This document shows, one piece after another, positions 42,051 to 51,400 of a DNA stretch of 64,000 bases (within the stretch, counting starts at the first letter, position 1; every line of letters starts with the position of its first letter). The DNA is taken from contig JAENYP010000010.1 in assembly GCA_016841725.1 (NCBI GenBank), positions 84,716-148,715 of the forward strand, given 5' to 3'. A model generated the notes under the pieces. That model was not told where the DNA came from. It ran no database searches and was given only the letters and a program-made list of their open reading frames with translations. Position numbers and translations under genes: made by a program. This DNA is from Thermincola carboxydiphila. GTDB taxonomy: Bacteria > Bacillota > Thermincolia > Thermincolales > UBA2595.

Positions 42051-44867
42051 CTACCCTACATTCTCCATTTCCAATCTTTTTTGCATTTTAAACCGCACAT
42101 AAAAAGTTGTTCCGGCAGAACCTGTCTTTACATCAATCTTAGCATCATGCTTATTGGCGATACTGTAACATACCGAAAGCCCTAACCCTGTACCTTTGTC
42201 TTTAGTAGTAACAAATGGAGTGCCCAGTTTCTCGTATATTTCAGGTTTTATACCTGTTCCTTCATCTTCAACGAAAAGTACTACCTCGTGACTATCTTCA
42301 TAAGTACCTATGGTTAAGCCTCCACCGGAAGGCATGGCTTCCAGTCCGTTTCTAACTAGATTGATGATTAATTGCCGAATCTCTTTCTCATTCAAAAGAA
42401 TGTTTGGAATATCACCTTTTTTCAGCATAATGCGTTTATCCTGCTTCATTGCGTCTGTAGATAATAAAGGATATAAGGAATTAATAATACTGTTAAGGGA
42501 AGTGGGTTTTAATTTAACCGCTCTATCCTTCGCTAATGACAGAAACTCAGTTATAATGGAATTTGCCCGGTCCAGTTCATCAATCATAATATCGTAGTAT
42601 TCTAACTTCTTAGGATCCAGCTCTTGATTTTCCAGCAATTGGAGAAATCCTCTAACACTTGTCATAGGGTTGCGGACTTCATGACCGATACCGGCAGCCA
42701 TTTCCCCAATCAAGTTGAGACGATCCAGGCGGGCAATTTCCTTTTCCATCTCTTTTCGTTGGGTTATGTCCCGGATAATGTATTGATTGGCTTTTTCTCC
42801 CTCAAAGACAACCGGTATCACTGAAACTTCAACAGTTTTTGGCAAAAAGGCTTCTTTACCAATTATAATCTCACCCAGATGAACCGGTTCCTGAGAACCT
42901 CTAAAATTTTCTATTTCCTTAAACTTCTCAGGTATAATCAGGTTCTTTAGGGTAGTAATATCCATCTCTTCAGTGTTTTTATAATTAAATAATTGCAGGG
43001 CAGCCGGGTTAGTATAAAGGACTTTATTTTGGGCAAACACGAAGTAAGCGTCCGGTGAAACTTCTATTAACTGGCGGTGTTGGGTTTCGCTCAGGCGGAG
43101 GGCTTCTTCGGTTTTTTTACGCATATCTATTTCGTCAATCAGCATGGAATTGACTTTTTCTAATTCTTTAGTTCGTTGTTTGATTAATATTTCGAGATTA
43201 TTTTGGTTTTCAGCCAGTTTTTGGGCCGCTTTTCTTTCCTCCTCGAAAAGTCGGGCATTTTCCAGCGCAAGCGATAAAGCTGCTGCCAGCTTTATCGCAA
43301 AATCAACCTGATTTTCGGCAAAAGTAACCCGGGCATCTTCATAGACAAACCTCATCGCGGCAACAACATTGTCTTTAACTCTTACGGGCATCAGCATCAT
43401 TGAGCCGACCCCGAAAGTATCTATTATTCTCGGGACGAGTACCTTGTTTACATCGTTACCGTTTATGGCGAACGGCTGTTTAGTCTTAACCATTATCTCA
43501 AGGCCTACTGTCTCTTGAAAGTTAAATCTCTTGCCCAGCACCTCTTGGGGTAATCCATAAATATAGCGAACTTCCCAGTAACCTTGTTGGCGCATCTCTA
43601 TTGATGACTTGTTACATCCTATAGCTTTAGCAGCATCTACGGCGACCTTTTGCATGATTTCATCAAAATCATGCGTTGAGTTTATGATTGTGTTAAGGCT
43701 ATTAAGGGTCCCGCTCAGCCGTTCAGAGCGAATGGTCTCTGTCACCTCCACCAAAGATAATACCAGTCCGATAACCCGGCAGGCAGCATCTTTGACAGGC
43801 GCCAGTTTCCAATCCCAATAGGTAACGCCTCTCCAGGGCTGTTCCAAATACTCAAAAGGCTTTGCCTTAAACTCTAGCGGTTGTCCGGTATCTCTCACCC
43901 TCTTAAATATAGCCTCATTCTCTTCGTTTGGGAAAAGGTCAAAATGATAGCGGCCGATGAGCTCCTCTCTGGTGTATCCTGAGCCTGCTACGTAGGCATC
44001 ATTAGCCATCAAAAAGTTCATGTCCTGATCAAGGTAGGCAATTAGCGTATTTGTGTTTTCAATAACTGCCTCAAGCGTTTCAGCCGCGTTTTGCTGGGCT
44101 TGATAAAGATGTGCGTTTACTACCGCAACCGCAGCTTGGTTAGCAATACCCTCGACCAGCCTGATCTCTCTTTCAGAGAATTGGTATCGTTCCCCCGGTT
44201 CGTCAAGCGCAATGTGACCTATTATTTCACCACTCTGTAACAACGGCACAAAAAGTACGAGCCGAGAATTTCTGGCCTGCGAACAGAAGAGTTCATAATT
44301 CAGCGGCTCTCCCTCAAAGAAGTACTGTCCTGAACAGACATTGCCAACGTGTTGACCGCCCACCATAATAGCCGTCGCAATGTCCCACATGTTGTCCTGG
44401 CATTTGTAGAGCTTAAACTCCCCTGGGGGAACACCTCTGGAAAGTTGCGTGTCGCTTTCTATGCAGTGTCTGCATACATCAGGATGAGCCCCGTGGAATT
44501 TCATGCAGATATTCTGCCAGCCCACGCCGACCAGCATCCTGCCTTTGAGATTGATGATGCTCATAGGAATGTGAGCAAGCTTATAGAAATCATACATAAG
44601 TGCTTGCAGCCCCGGGGTGTCTATTATGTCCGCAAGCTCCAGATTCCCGATGTTCCCTTCGGGAGAAAGAATGCTTTCCGGTTTTAGCCTGGTACGCTGC
44701 TCATTCTCACGAAGCGTCTCTTCCATCTGCTTGCGCTCGGTGATGCTGTCAAAAACAACAACTTTTGCGGCCATGCTGCCCGCTTTATCGCGTATATGTG
44801 CTACATCGCCGGAAGTTAATACAGCCTCCGGTTCGAAATTATCTACTATGAGCAAGTTTTCCTTCAT
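42051..44867 (-). CDS. Cytoplasmic multi-sensor histidine kinase (PocR-GAF-PAS-GAF-PAS)
   Basis: A 938-residue kinase without membrane helices. Domains in order: short degenerate PAS/linker; PocR sensory domain (residues about 75-225, LQALMYDFYKLAHIPMSIIN, DVCRHCIESD); GAF; PAS (AYVAGSGYTREELIGRYHFD); GAF (about 410-560); coiled coil; PAS (about 610-710); HisKA with phospho-accepting His in GIGHEVRNPMTS; HATPase with NLVRNGLEAM, VEDEGTGIKPE and GTGLGLSVC. PocR domains bind small hydrocarbon derivatives in other proteins. No response regulator is adjacent. It may feed sporulation phosphorelay, as orphan kinases do in Clostridia; that is inference. Start ATG 44867 after GGAGAGG. Confidence 0.88.
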   Translation of the reverse strand: MKENLLIVDNFEPEAVLTSGDVAHIRDKAGSMAAKVVVFDSITERKQMEETLRENEQRTRLKPESILSPEGNIGNLELADIIDTPGLQALMYDFYKLAHIPMSIINLKGRMLVGVGWQNICMKFHGAHPDVCRHCIESDTQLSRGVPPGEFKLYKCQDNMWDIATAIMVGGQHVGNVCSGQYFFEGEPLNYELFCSQARNSRLVLFVPLLQSGEIIGHIALDEPGERYQFSEREIRLVEGIANQAAVAVVNAHLYQAQQNAAETLEAVIENTNTLIAYLDQDMNFLMANDAYVAGSGYTREELIGRYHFDLFPNEENEAIFKRVRDTGQPLEFKAKPFEYLEQPWRGVTYWDWKLAPVKDAACRVIGLVLSLVEVTETIRSERLSGTLNSLNTIINSTHDFDEIMQKVAVDAAKAIGCNKSSIEMRQQGYWEVRYIYGLPQEVLGKRFNFQETVGLEIMVKTKQPFAINGNDVNKVLVPRIIDTFGVGSMMLMPVRVKDNVVAAMRFVYEDARVTFAENQVDFAIKLAAALSLALENARLFEEERKAAQKLAENQNNLEILIKQRTKELEKVNSMLIDEIDMRKKTEEALRLSETQHRQLIEVSPDAYFVFAQNKVLYTNPAALQLFNYKNTEEMDITTLKNLIIPEKFKEIENFRGSQEPVHLGEIIIGKEAFLPKTVEVSVIPVVFEGEKANQYIIRDITQRKEMEKEIARLDRLNLIGEMAAGIGHEVRNPMTSVRGFLQLLENQELDPKKLEYYDIMIDELDRANSIITEFLSLAKDRAVKLKPTSLNSIINSLYPLLSTDAMKQDKRIMLKKGDIPNILLNEKEIRQLIINLVRNGLEAMPSGGGLTIGTYEDSHEVVLFVEDEGTGIKPEIYEKLGTPFVTTKDKGTGLGLSVCYSIANKHDAKIDVKTGSAGTTFYVRFKMQKRLEMENVG

Positions 44868-45100
44868 TGGTATCCTCTCCATTCAATGCGGTAAAGTTAT
44901 TTCGCCTTATCCTCATCTTTCAGAGTAACCCACTTTGAAACCATATCCTGTGGAATTTTTTCAAAAAAGTCGTATATTGATTAATTATACTTGTACTTTT
45001 ACCTTGATGTCTCAAAAATAATGTCGATGATTTTAATACAAGTTGTCGAAACCACAGTCCAGCACACTCCTCTTGGGTATAGGCTACGCCTCAAGGCTGG

Positions 45101-45166
45101 CTAAAAGTCCCACCAGTCACACATCTCTTCAAACAACTGTGTATGTGATAAACTTTCAGTATCCAT
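45101..45166 (-). CDS. Possible 21-residue peptide with strong ribosome binding site
   Basis: ATG 45166 is preceded by AGAGGAGGTAGC and starts the peptide MDTESLSHTQLFEEMCDWWD plus F, ending in TAG. It is too short for homology. It lies in the otherwise empty 44868-45215 interval. Could be a regulatory or leader peptide, or the stub of a lost gene. Confidence 0.35.
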   Translation of the reverse strand: MDTESLSHTQLFEEMCDWWDF

Positions 45167-45215
45167 TGGAATAGCTACCTCCTCTGTTATGGTACGGCTT
45201 ATCGGCGGCTGGGTG

Positions 45216-45572
45216 TTACTTCACTTTTACCCCTTCTAACCTAAAGAAAACCCACGCAGCACCAGAGAACCAAAGTGTATTGAAAAAAGGCACCACATAT
45301 CTCCAAAACCCAATATACTGAAACACACCAAAGCCTTCCAGCACCAAGCCCAGCATGTACCCGAACAATGCGAAACCCACTACATACGGATACAAAGATA
45401 ACCTCCGCCGGGGCAAAAAATAGAAGAAAAGCATAAATGCAAACATCCATGCTATTGGTGTCCAGAAAGAAAAAAAGCCGTAAATACTAAATGGACCCAT
45501 CTGGGAGTATTTAATAAGGCCCAGTAAAGACATTAGTAATACCATAATTATATCCAATAGCCCCACCTCCAA
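45216..45572 (-). CDS. Small membrane protein of the decaying ger operon
   Basis: A 118-residue hydrophobic protein with four predicted helices (LLDIIMVLLMSLLGLI, WTPIAWMFAFMLFFYFL, VVGFALFGYMLGLVLEG, FFNTLWFSGAAWVFF). No family name recognised; similar four-helix proteins are common in sporulating bacteria. The best start is TTG about 45557, spaced 8 bases from GGAGGTGG. It follows the truncated gerC by 19 bases and may be the last intact gene of this operon. Confidence 0.55.
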   Translation of the reverse strand: MEVGLLDIIMVLLMSLLGLIKYSQMGPFSIYGFFSFWTPIAWMFAFMLFFYFLPRRRLSLYPYVVGFALFGYMLGLVLEGFGVFQYIGFWRYVVPFFNTLWFSGAAWVFFRLEGVKVK

Positions 45573-45590
45573 TCGACATCGTTATAGCAT

Positions 45591-45824
45591 TTAGCTCTCT
45601 GCCTCAAAGTTGCGTTTGGCAAACTGTTGGTATGTTCCTACATTGGTAGGCGCTTGCGAACCTGGGACAGCTGAAACAACACCCATTTTAAATTTCTTAG
45701 GGTTTCCGATGTCAAAAAACACTGCGTTCGCTATACCCCGGTTCTTAATCTCCTGAACATCCCAACAACCGGTTAAAAACAGCGTTAATAATAGTATAAA
45801 GATAACAGCAACTTTACGAAACAT
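45591..45824 (-). pseudogene. Truncated gerC-like lipoprotein gene
   Basis: The 77 residues carry a signal peptide and lipobox LFLTGC then WDVQEIKNRGIANAVFFD, the start of a Ger(x)C lipoprotein. It stops at a TAG after FAKRNFEAES, where a full protein would have about 370 residues; nothing downstream matches the missing part. Its ATG overlaps the frame-corrected gerB stop. Confidence 0.8.
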
Positions 45825-46855
45825 TTTTAATTTTACCCCGTTTTCTCAAGAGTGCAACAAGTAATATAACCACAGGCAGGCCCAGCGTTAAAGCAAAACC
45901 AGCTATGCGAAGATACGAAAAAAAAAAAACGAACATCTAATACACCTGAAGGCAGCATTATCAAAAAGAAAGTAATAGGGAAAAGAATAAGGGCAAACCA
46001 TTTGTAATTTAATACATTTAGCAGTTCAGACATCCCCTCTGACAGCACATAATAAAAAAAACCTGTCCCGACCAATGCCTGGGTTAGCCAAAATGCAGCG
46101 AAAAACAGGCCAAAGGTTTGCAGCACAAAAGGCAGGTTAGTTTTTCTGGTCAGTTCCAAAACAGGCCAACTATACCGTAACACCCCGGAAGCGCTGTAGT
46201 TGCCGATTCCGCTAAGAATAACCAAAAAAATTAATACAAATGTAAGTGAAGCGGCTCCGGTAATCACCTTAAAATCTTTTTGTTTTTCCGTCAGATACGG
46301 GTAAATCATTAATACTGTCAGCAGCGAAATAAAGGGGCAAAACATATGTAAAGATCCCAGAGGTATTTTCAATCCGTCAATAAAGAAGATTGGGCGGATA
46401 TTCTCCAGCTCAAAGTTCTGAAATGAGAACAGTATTGCCATCAAACCCAAGAAAATGGTTAATGGAAAGATAAACGACGCCAGCCTGGTAATACCTTCGA
46501 TTCCCTGATAAGCCACATAAGCAGAAATAATTAAGAAAAGAAAAACTTCCACCCACAGAGGTGTCCTGCTGAGTAAATAAATGCTGATTAGTTCTGAAAT
46601 GGTCCTGCTGGCCCAAATCATTATTCCCATAATAGCAGCCAGATAAACAAAACCTAATAATTTCCCCAGTGGAATTCCCATAACTTCGGGGAGATATTGA
46701 ATAACGGTCTTACGGGGAAAGCGTTTTCCTAAAAGGCAGGTTACGAATATCACCGGAATCGAAATGATAAAGGCCAGAAAAAATCCCCAGTAACCGTTGT
46801 TACCCATATACTTTGCCGCCACATAAGGAGATTGCATAACTCCAAAACTAAACAT
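45814..46855 (-). pseudogene. GerB-like permease gene with 12-T frameshift and lost start
   Basis: APC-like GerB subunit. The frame from ATG 46855 reads FSFGVMQSPYVAAKYMGNNG onwards for about 300 residues, then enters a run of 12 T (minus strand, 45929-45918) and goes out of frame, ending FSNAGPACGYITCC-like. Removing one T restores SYLRIAGFALTLGLPVVILL and a stop at 45814 that overlaps the gerC start exactly as in a normal ger operon. The N-terminus also lacks its usual 8-10 residues: an in-frame TAA lies 30 bases upstream. No gerA precedes it. Transcriptional slippage at the T-run could still give some product. Confidence 0.8.
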
Positions 46856-47338
46856 TGTAACAATTAAGGTGTTTTGAATGGTTTAGAGAGTTTCATGAAA
46901 AACTGCTTGAGGAAACCTAAGCCGTACACGGTTGTAAACGCAGGAACCCTTACCCCGAACAAACGTTTGGCAATAACAATCCCTTATGATATAATAATAC
47001 CAGTACAACTGCATAGGTGCAGGGTGGGCGGTCATTATTGTTAGAAAATAAAAAAGTTTGATGAAACCCCCTCCATCCCCCAAAACCCCCGGTACAACTA
47101 AGCCCAACCCAGTTTTTTGCATCGAAAATGAAAAAAAAGTTTGATGACGATTTAGCCGTCAAAACTCTCTTTTCTATGCAAATTGTCATACAATTAATGA
47201 TAAAAAAGTTTGATGAAATTTGGGGGTTCCCTCTCTATCCTTATGCCGTTGCCTTACCTAGCCAAGTCGGCTGCCAAACAGATTAACCCTTTAGAAAATC
47301 ACCCCTTGAAGGATTGGATTGGCCGGTTTATATCGGCC

Positions 47339-47416
47339 GTCTGATCCCTGGAACCAGTGAAATTTCCCCAACTTTTCAGTCCAACTCATACCCGTACATA
47401 CCTAACCCTCTAAGGG
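47339..47416. repeat. 78 bp repeat unit, copy 1
   Basis: Begins GTCTGATCCCTGGAACCAGT and ends CTAACCCTCTAAGGG. Nearly identical to 47968-48045, with about five differences. Confidence 0.85.
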
Positions 47417-47461
47417 CGTTCTTTGCTTGAGGATATTGACCCCCAACCCAAACTGAAAAGC

Positions 47462-47536
47462 CGTTGTCTTACCCATCAGATTCAACCGCCAACTTAACCC
47501 TCTTAATTCAATACTCTCCCTTTGAAAACCAGGCTT
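47462..47536. repeat. 75 bp repeat unit, copy 1
   Basis: Begins CGTTGTCTTACCCATCAGAT and ends GAAAACCAGGCTTC; matches 47864-47937 with a few changes and one small indel. An 18 bp partial copy lies at 48100-48117. Confidence 0.85.
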
Positions 47537-47863
47537 CATCAGTGCCGGATTGACCTTATCCTTTGTAGCCCTTTAAGGATTGGATCGGGTTGGCTGACCT
47601 CTGATCTATACAAATCTAACCATTCAAGGGGAATCTCTTTCTGTTCCTCAAACAAAAAAGACCTGACCACAGTAGGTAAGCCCTTTATTGGTCTGACATT
47701 GTTCCAATGTCAGAATATTTCGTCTAAGTATTACTTTTCACACTTTTCATCCTTTTCATCTTTTTCATCTTTTTCATCCTTGTAACACTTTTAATACTTT
47801 TAACACCTACGCTTTTAAGGAGTGGTTTCCGGCCTTACAACACATATTTGTTTCAAAAAAGGG

Positions 47864-47937
47864 CGTTGTCTTACCCATCAGATTCAACTGCCAAACTAAC
47901 CCTCTTAATTAAACTCTCCCTTTGAAAACCAGGCTTC
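47864..47937. repeat. 75 bp repeat unit, copy 2
   Basis: Second copy of the 47462-47536 unit, same orientation. Confidence 0.85.
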
Positions 47938-47967
47938 GGGGAGTGGAATGGTAGGTTCCTAACGGAC

Positions 47968-48045
47968 GTCTGATCCCTGGAACCAGTGGAATAGCCCCAA
48001 CTTTTCAGTCCAACTCTTACCCGTACATACCTAACCCTCAAAGGG
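47968..48045. repeat. 78 bp repeat unit, copy 2
   Basis: Second copy of the 47339-47416 unit, same orientation, about 630 bases away. Confidence 0.85.
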
Positions 48046-48217
48046 CTATCACTTTCGATCCCCTTGAGTATATAGGCTGCCAACCCAGACCGAAAAGGTC
48101 GTTGTCTTACCCATCAGCCCCCACAACCCATTCCTTGAAGGGCTCAAATAACGGACTCAGTTCGCCGAAATCGTTTGTATGAATTCAAATAAACCTTAGT
48201 GATAAACACCCCTAAAG

Positions 48218-48232
48218 TGTTTTCCCATATAC
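48218..48232. repeat. 15 bp motif shared exactly with the iteron region
   Basis: GTTTTCCCATATACA; its reverse complement TGTATATGGGAAAAC is present at 60976-60990 and 61007-61021. An exact 15 base match 12.7 kb away. Confidence 0.8.
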
Positions 48233-48476
48233 AACAACTCTTCTTATCCTTTTCATTTTTCTTTTCTCGCCATCCCAGGAACAAAACTCAGAGGCAAATA
48301 TCAATCGGCCAGGGAAGACAATTTCAGGCATAGAAAAACCGTGAAGGTTACAGGATTCCCCGTTAACACCTCACGGCAGTTTCTCCAAACTTTTTTATCT
48401 CACATTAAACTTTATTTTCTTTCATCAGACTTTATTATCTATAAACATCTATAAACAGAAGAAGAGGATGGTTGAG

Positions 48477-51400
48477 TTAGTGATTCTTAGATAGATCAAT
48501 TTTATTTGTGTATAGATATGGCTTCTTATTAACTAAATTACACAGTTCATTAAACTTAGTCTCTTTCACAAGCAATTGACTTCCTACTAAATAAGGAATT
48601 CTATCTGAATCACTGTCTGAATCATAGAAACTTACATCCCATCTTGAATACTTTAAAACCTCTTCACCTTCTTCTGTAACCCCAACAACTCCATTACTAC
48701 TCTCTATCATTTTTATTCCTAAAAGATGCAGAACATCACTCCTTATACCTAGATATTGCCTTACTTTATATGTTAAGTATGGATCTTCAAACAATGTAGC
48801 ATTTGTGGTGAGGAAAAAATCTAATTTTGTTAGATTCCCGAACACTATATTTTCATAATAGTTCTCATCAAATAAATTGTATTCATCGCTTAATCCTAAA
48901 AAAGGTATTAATAAATCTGTTCCTTTAAATCCAATCCCAGATACAATCGTTATTGTTTTAAAACTATCACCGAAGTTGTCCTTATATTCTCCAAGATTAT
49001 AAAACCATTTTTCATGATAAGCAATTCTTATCCAATCACTTTTCTCTACATCTGTTACACAATTCTCAATAAATTCCGGTAACTTTAAATCTTTTGGGCG
49101 AGGAATTATAGAATTATTTTGTGCAATTATTAGCGTGATATCATCTAAAACAATACTAAACATTTCCCCTTCTATATCCTGCAAATGGGGATGCCCAGAA
49201 TGACTGTTTAAATACTCCTCAACTTCATTTCCCATAAATTTTGTTAATAAATCATAAAAATAGACATTAGGAGTGAGTACACTATATTTTCTATTATACA
49301 AAATGTCCCGAAATTCTGTTTTAAAATCCTTACTGAATATTTTATCAGTATAGTTGTAGATGATTTGACCAATATCTACACCACTTCTTTCTAACAGCGA
49401 TATCCTCGAATCGATTTGCTTAATTCTGTCTACAAAATAATTAGTCCTTCTATCTGTTGAATTGTATTTATGCTTATAATCCAAATATAATCTGTTTTTT
49501 CTTTTACCAAGAAGTATCCTTATCAAATGATTAATTATTGGATTTTGACTGGGATATATAGATTCAATAGAATTTATTATCTCAAAACTCTCTAACTCTT
49601 GATAACTAAAAAACTCCATAACTAACATTAGTAACAGTATCAGTGAATAATCGATATACTGTTCCCTTTCATCAAGGAATAGGATAAATGGTTTCGCAAA
49701 TTTTCCTCTTAACGCTTCTTGTTCAAGTAGATTATTCAGGTCAGATATAACCCACTTATATCGATTTGCTTCTCCATATTTTAATCTTGTTAAAAGTAAT
49801 GATAGGAGTTTTTCTTCATTATCAAACTGATTCGACTTTGTAATTATAGGGCTCCAATCGTAATCAATTTGACCAGATAACCTAAAGTTTATTATATCAA
49901 AGAGTCTATCCCAATACTCTAATATGGATGGATTGTCATAGTTTATTGCAGTTAGAGATTTGATTATTTCGCCCCCAACTGCTAAAGAGTAATCAACAGA
50001 ATAAAGATTGTTATATATATACTCAAAGAAATGTTTTTCTGCAACTTGAGGATTATACTCATACGCTCTTCTAAAAAGGTCTATTTCCGTAAACCTATTA
50101 TACCGGCCATCTGCATGAACTAAAAACATATGCATATAAATAAACGCCATTATTTCATTGTCCAACTCTATATTATAAATTAACTCGATTAACCTTTTTC
50201 TTGTAGGATCATCACTCATTCTATCAAAACAATTCTTAACAAAACTACTTAAAAATGCTTTAGATTCATCATCTAAATTTTTTATTAGGTTTAAAAAATA
50301 ATGTAATCCTTGCAGATCGCCACTTTTGATGCCGTTTTGACCAATATATACTAATAAATCTTCATTCGAGAATTTATCAAAACTTAAGCGACTTACACCT
50401 AAATTTTCAATTTCAACCTTTCTTTTATCGTTATTTCCTTCCACTTCTTTACTAAAAGAATAAATACTATTATTCCATTCAATATCAAAGGTTTCACATA
50501 GTTTTTTTATGCGATCAGCCAGATAATAATTGCTGATATCTACTTTGCCTTCAACTCCAAAACGGCTCATTAGTTCCGCAACAGATCTTCTTGCCTGTAA
50601 CGAAAAACCGCTTTCTATTAGGCATTCAATGTTCTTAACATATGATTTTACAAATGCTTCTGAAGTATTATTAGGAAAAGTCTTATATATTGCATTCTCT
50701 ATTCTAGGGGCAACCTTGCTATTGCATGCAATTAATAAGTATTCTAAACTTTCCTCGAATACCCAGTGATTTACATATGAAGTAAGTTCATTCTTTAAAT
50801 ACATAAGCGCTAGGTTAATATCGGTATTAGCCAGCACTTCAAACCATTCACGCTGATAAGTTTTGGTGCTTTTACCATCAGTATGATAAACAACTGCATC
50901 CGCTAGTGGTTTTAACTTCAATATATTTTGTAGTCCTATTTCTTTATTAACATTATATGTGCTCTCAACACTGCCAAGAAGATGACTAAATGTGCGATCT
51001 TTTCTAAAGGAATATGATAATAAATACTTAACACCTTGTTTAAATTGATGCTTTGCTTCGTCTTCTTTCCCGGCTTTAGACAAAATAATAGCATGTTTAA
51101 AACTATAATCGGCTAAGTATGAGTAATATCTATATTTATCCTCCCTCTCTATCTTTTCATTAAAAATTTCCAGGATGATTTGATTGTTCTCATCATTTGC
51201 AATTTCAACAAATAGATTTAATAGTCTGTATGTTGGTAATGGCCCTCCTGTAGATCCCTGCAATAAAGTCATTGTTTCTTGAGACATTATTTTGACAGAC
51301 TCTAATATTTTCCCCCATGCATCTTCCGTCTTTATGTAAGTCATTGGAGTCTTAATCGTTTCATTAATCACGCTTTCATATTTATATAGGTCACATGTTC

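Larger units (their letters stand above)
46883..48470. repeat. Repeat-rich noncoding array upstream of the STAND gene
   Basis: About 1.6 kb without a supportable gene. It contains: a 15 bp A-run motif AAAAAAGTTTGATGA at 47050, 47133 and 47202, with degenerate inverted copies near 48387-48440; a 78 bp repeat at 47339-47416 and 47968-48045; a 75 bp repeat at 47462-47536 and 47864-47937, and a partial copy at 48100-48117; and a (CTTTTTCAT)n-like run at 47735-47765. The larger repeats occur in the same relative order (78 bp block then 75 bp block), as diverged tandem units. Intervening spacing differs. It may be a recombination region or an old array of element ends. Confidence 0.8.

Noticed and set aside
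47522..47785. 87-residue ORF with FSS repeats
   Set aside because: Its end is only translation of the CTTTTTCAT microsatellite; no ribosome site.
48643..48834. No separate gene or CRISPR array was found in repeats around the STAND gene
   Set aside because: Repeat units differ in length, are not separated by uniform unique spacers, and no cas genes are present.
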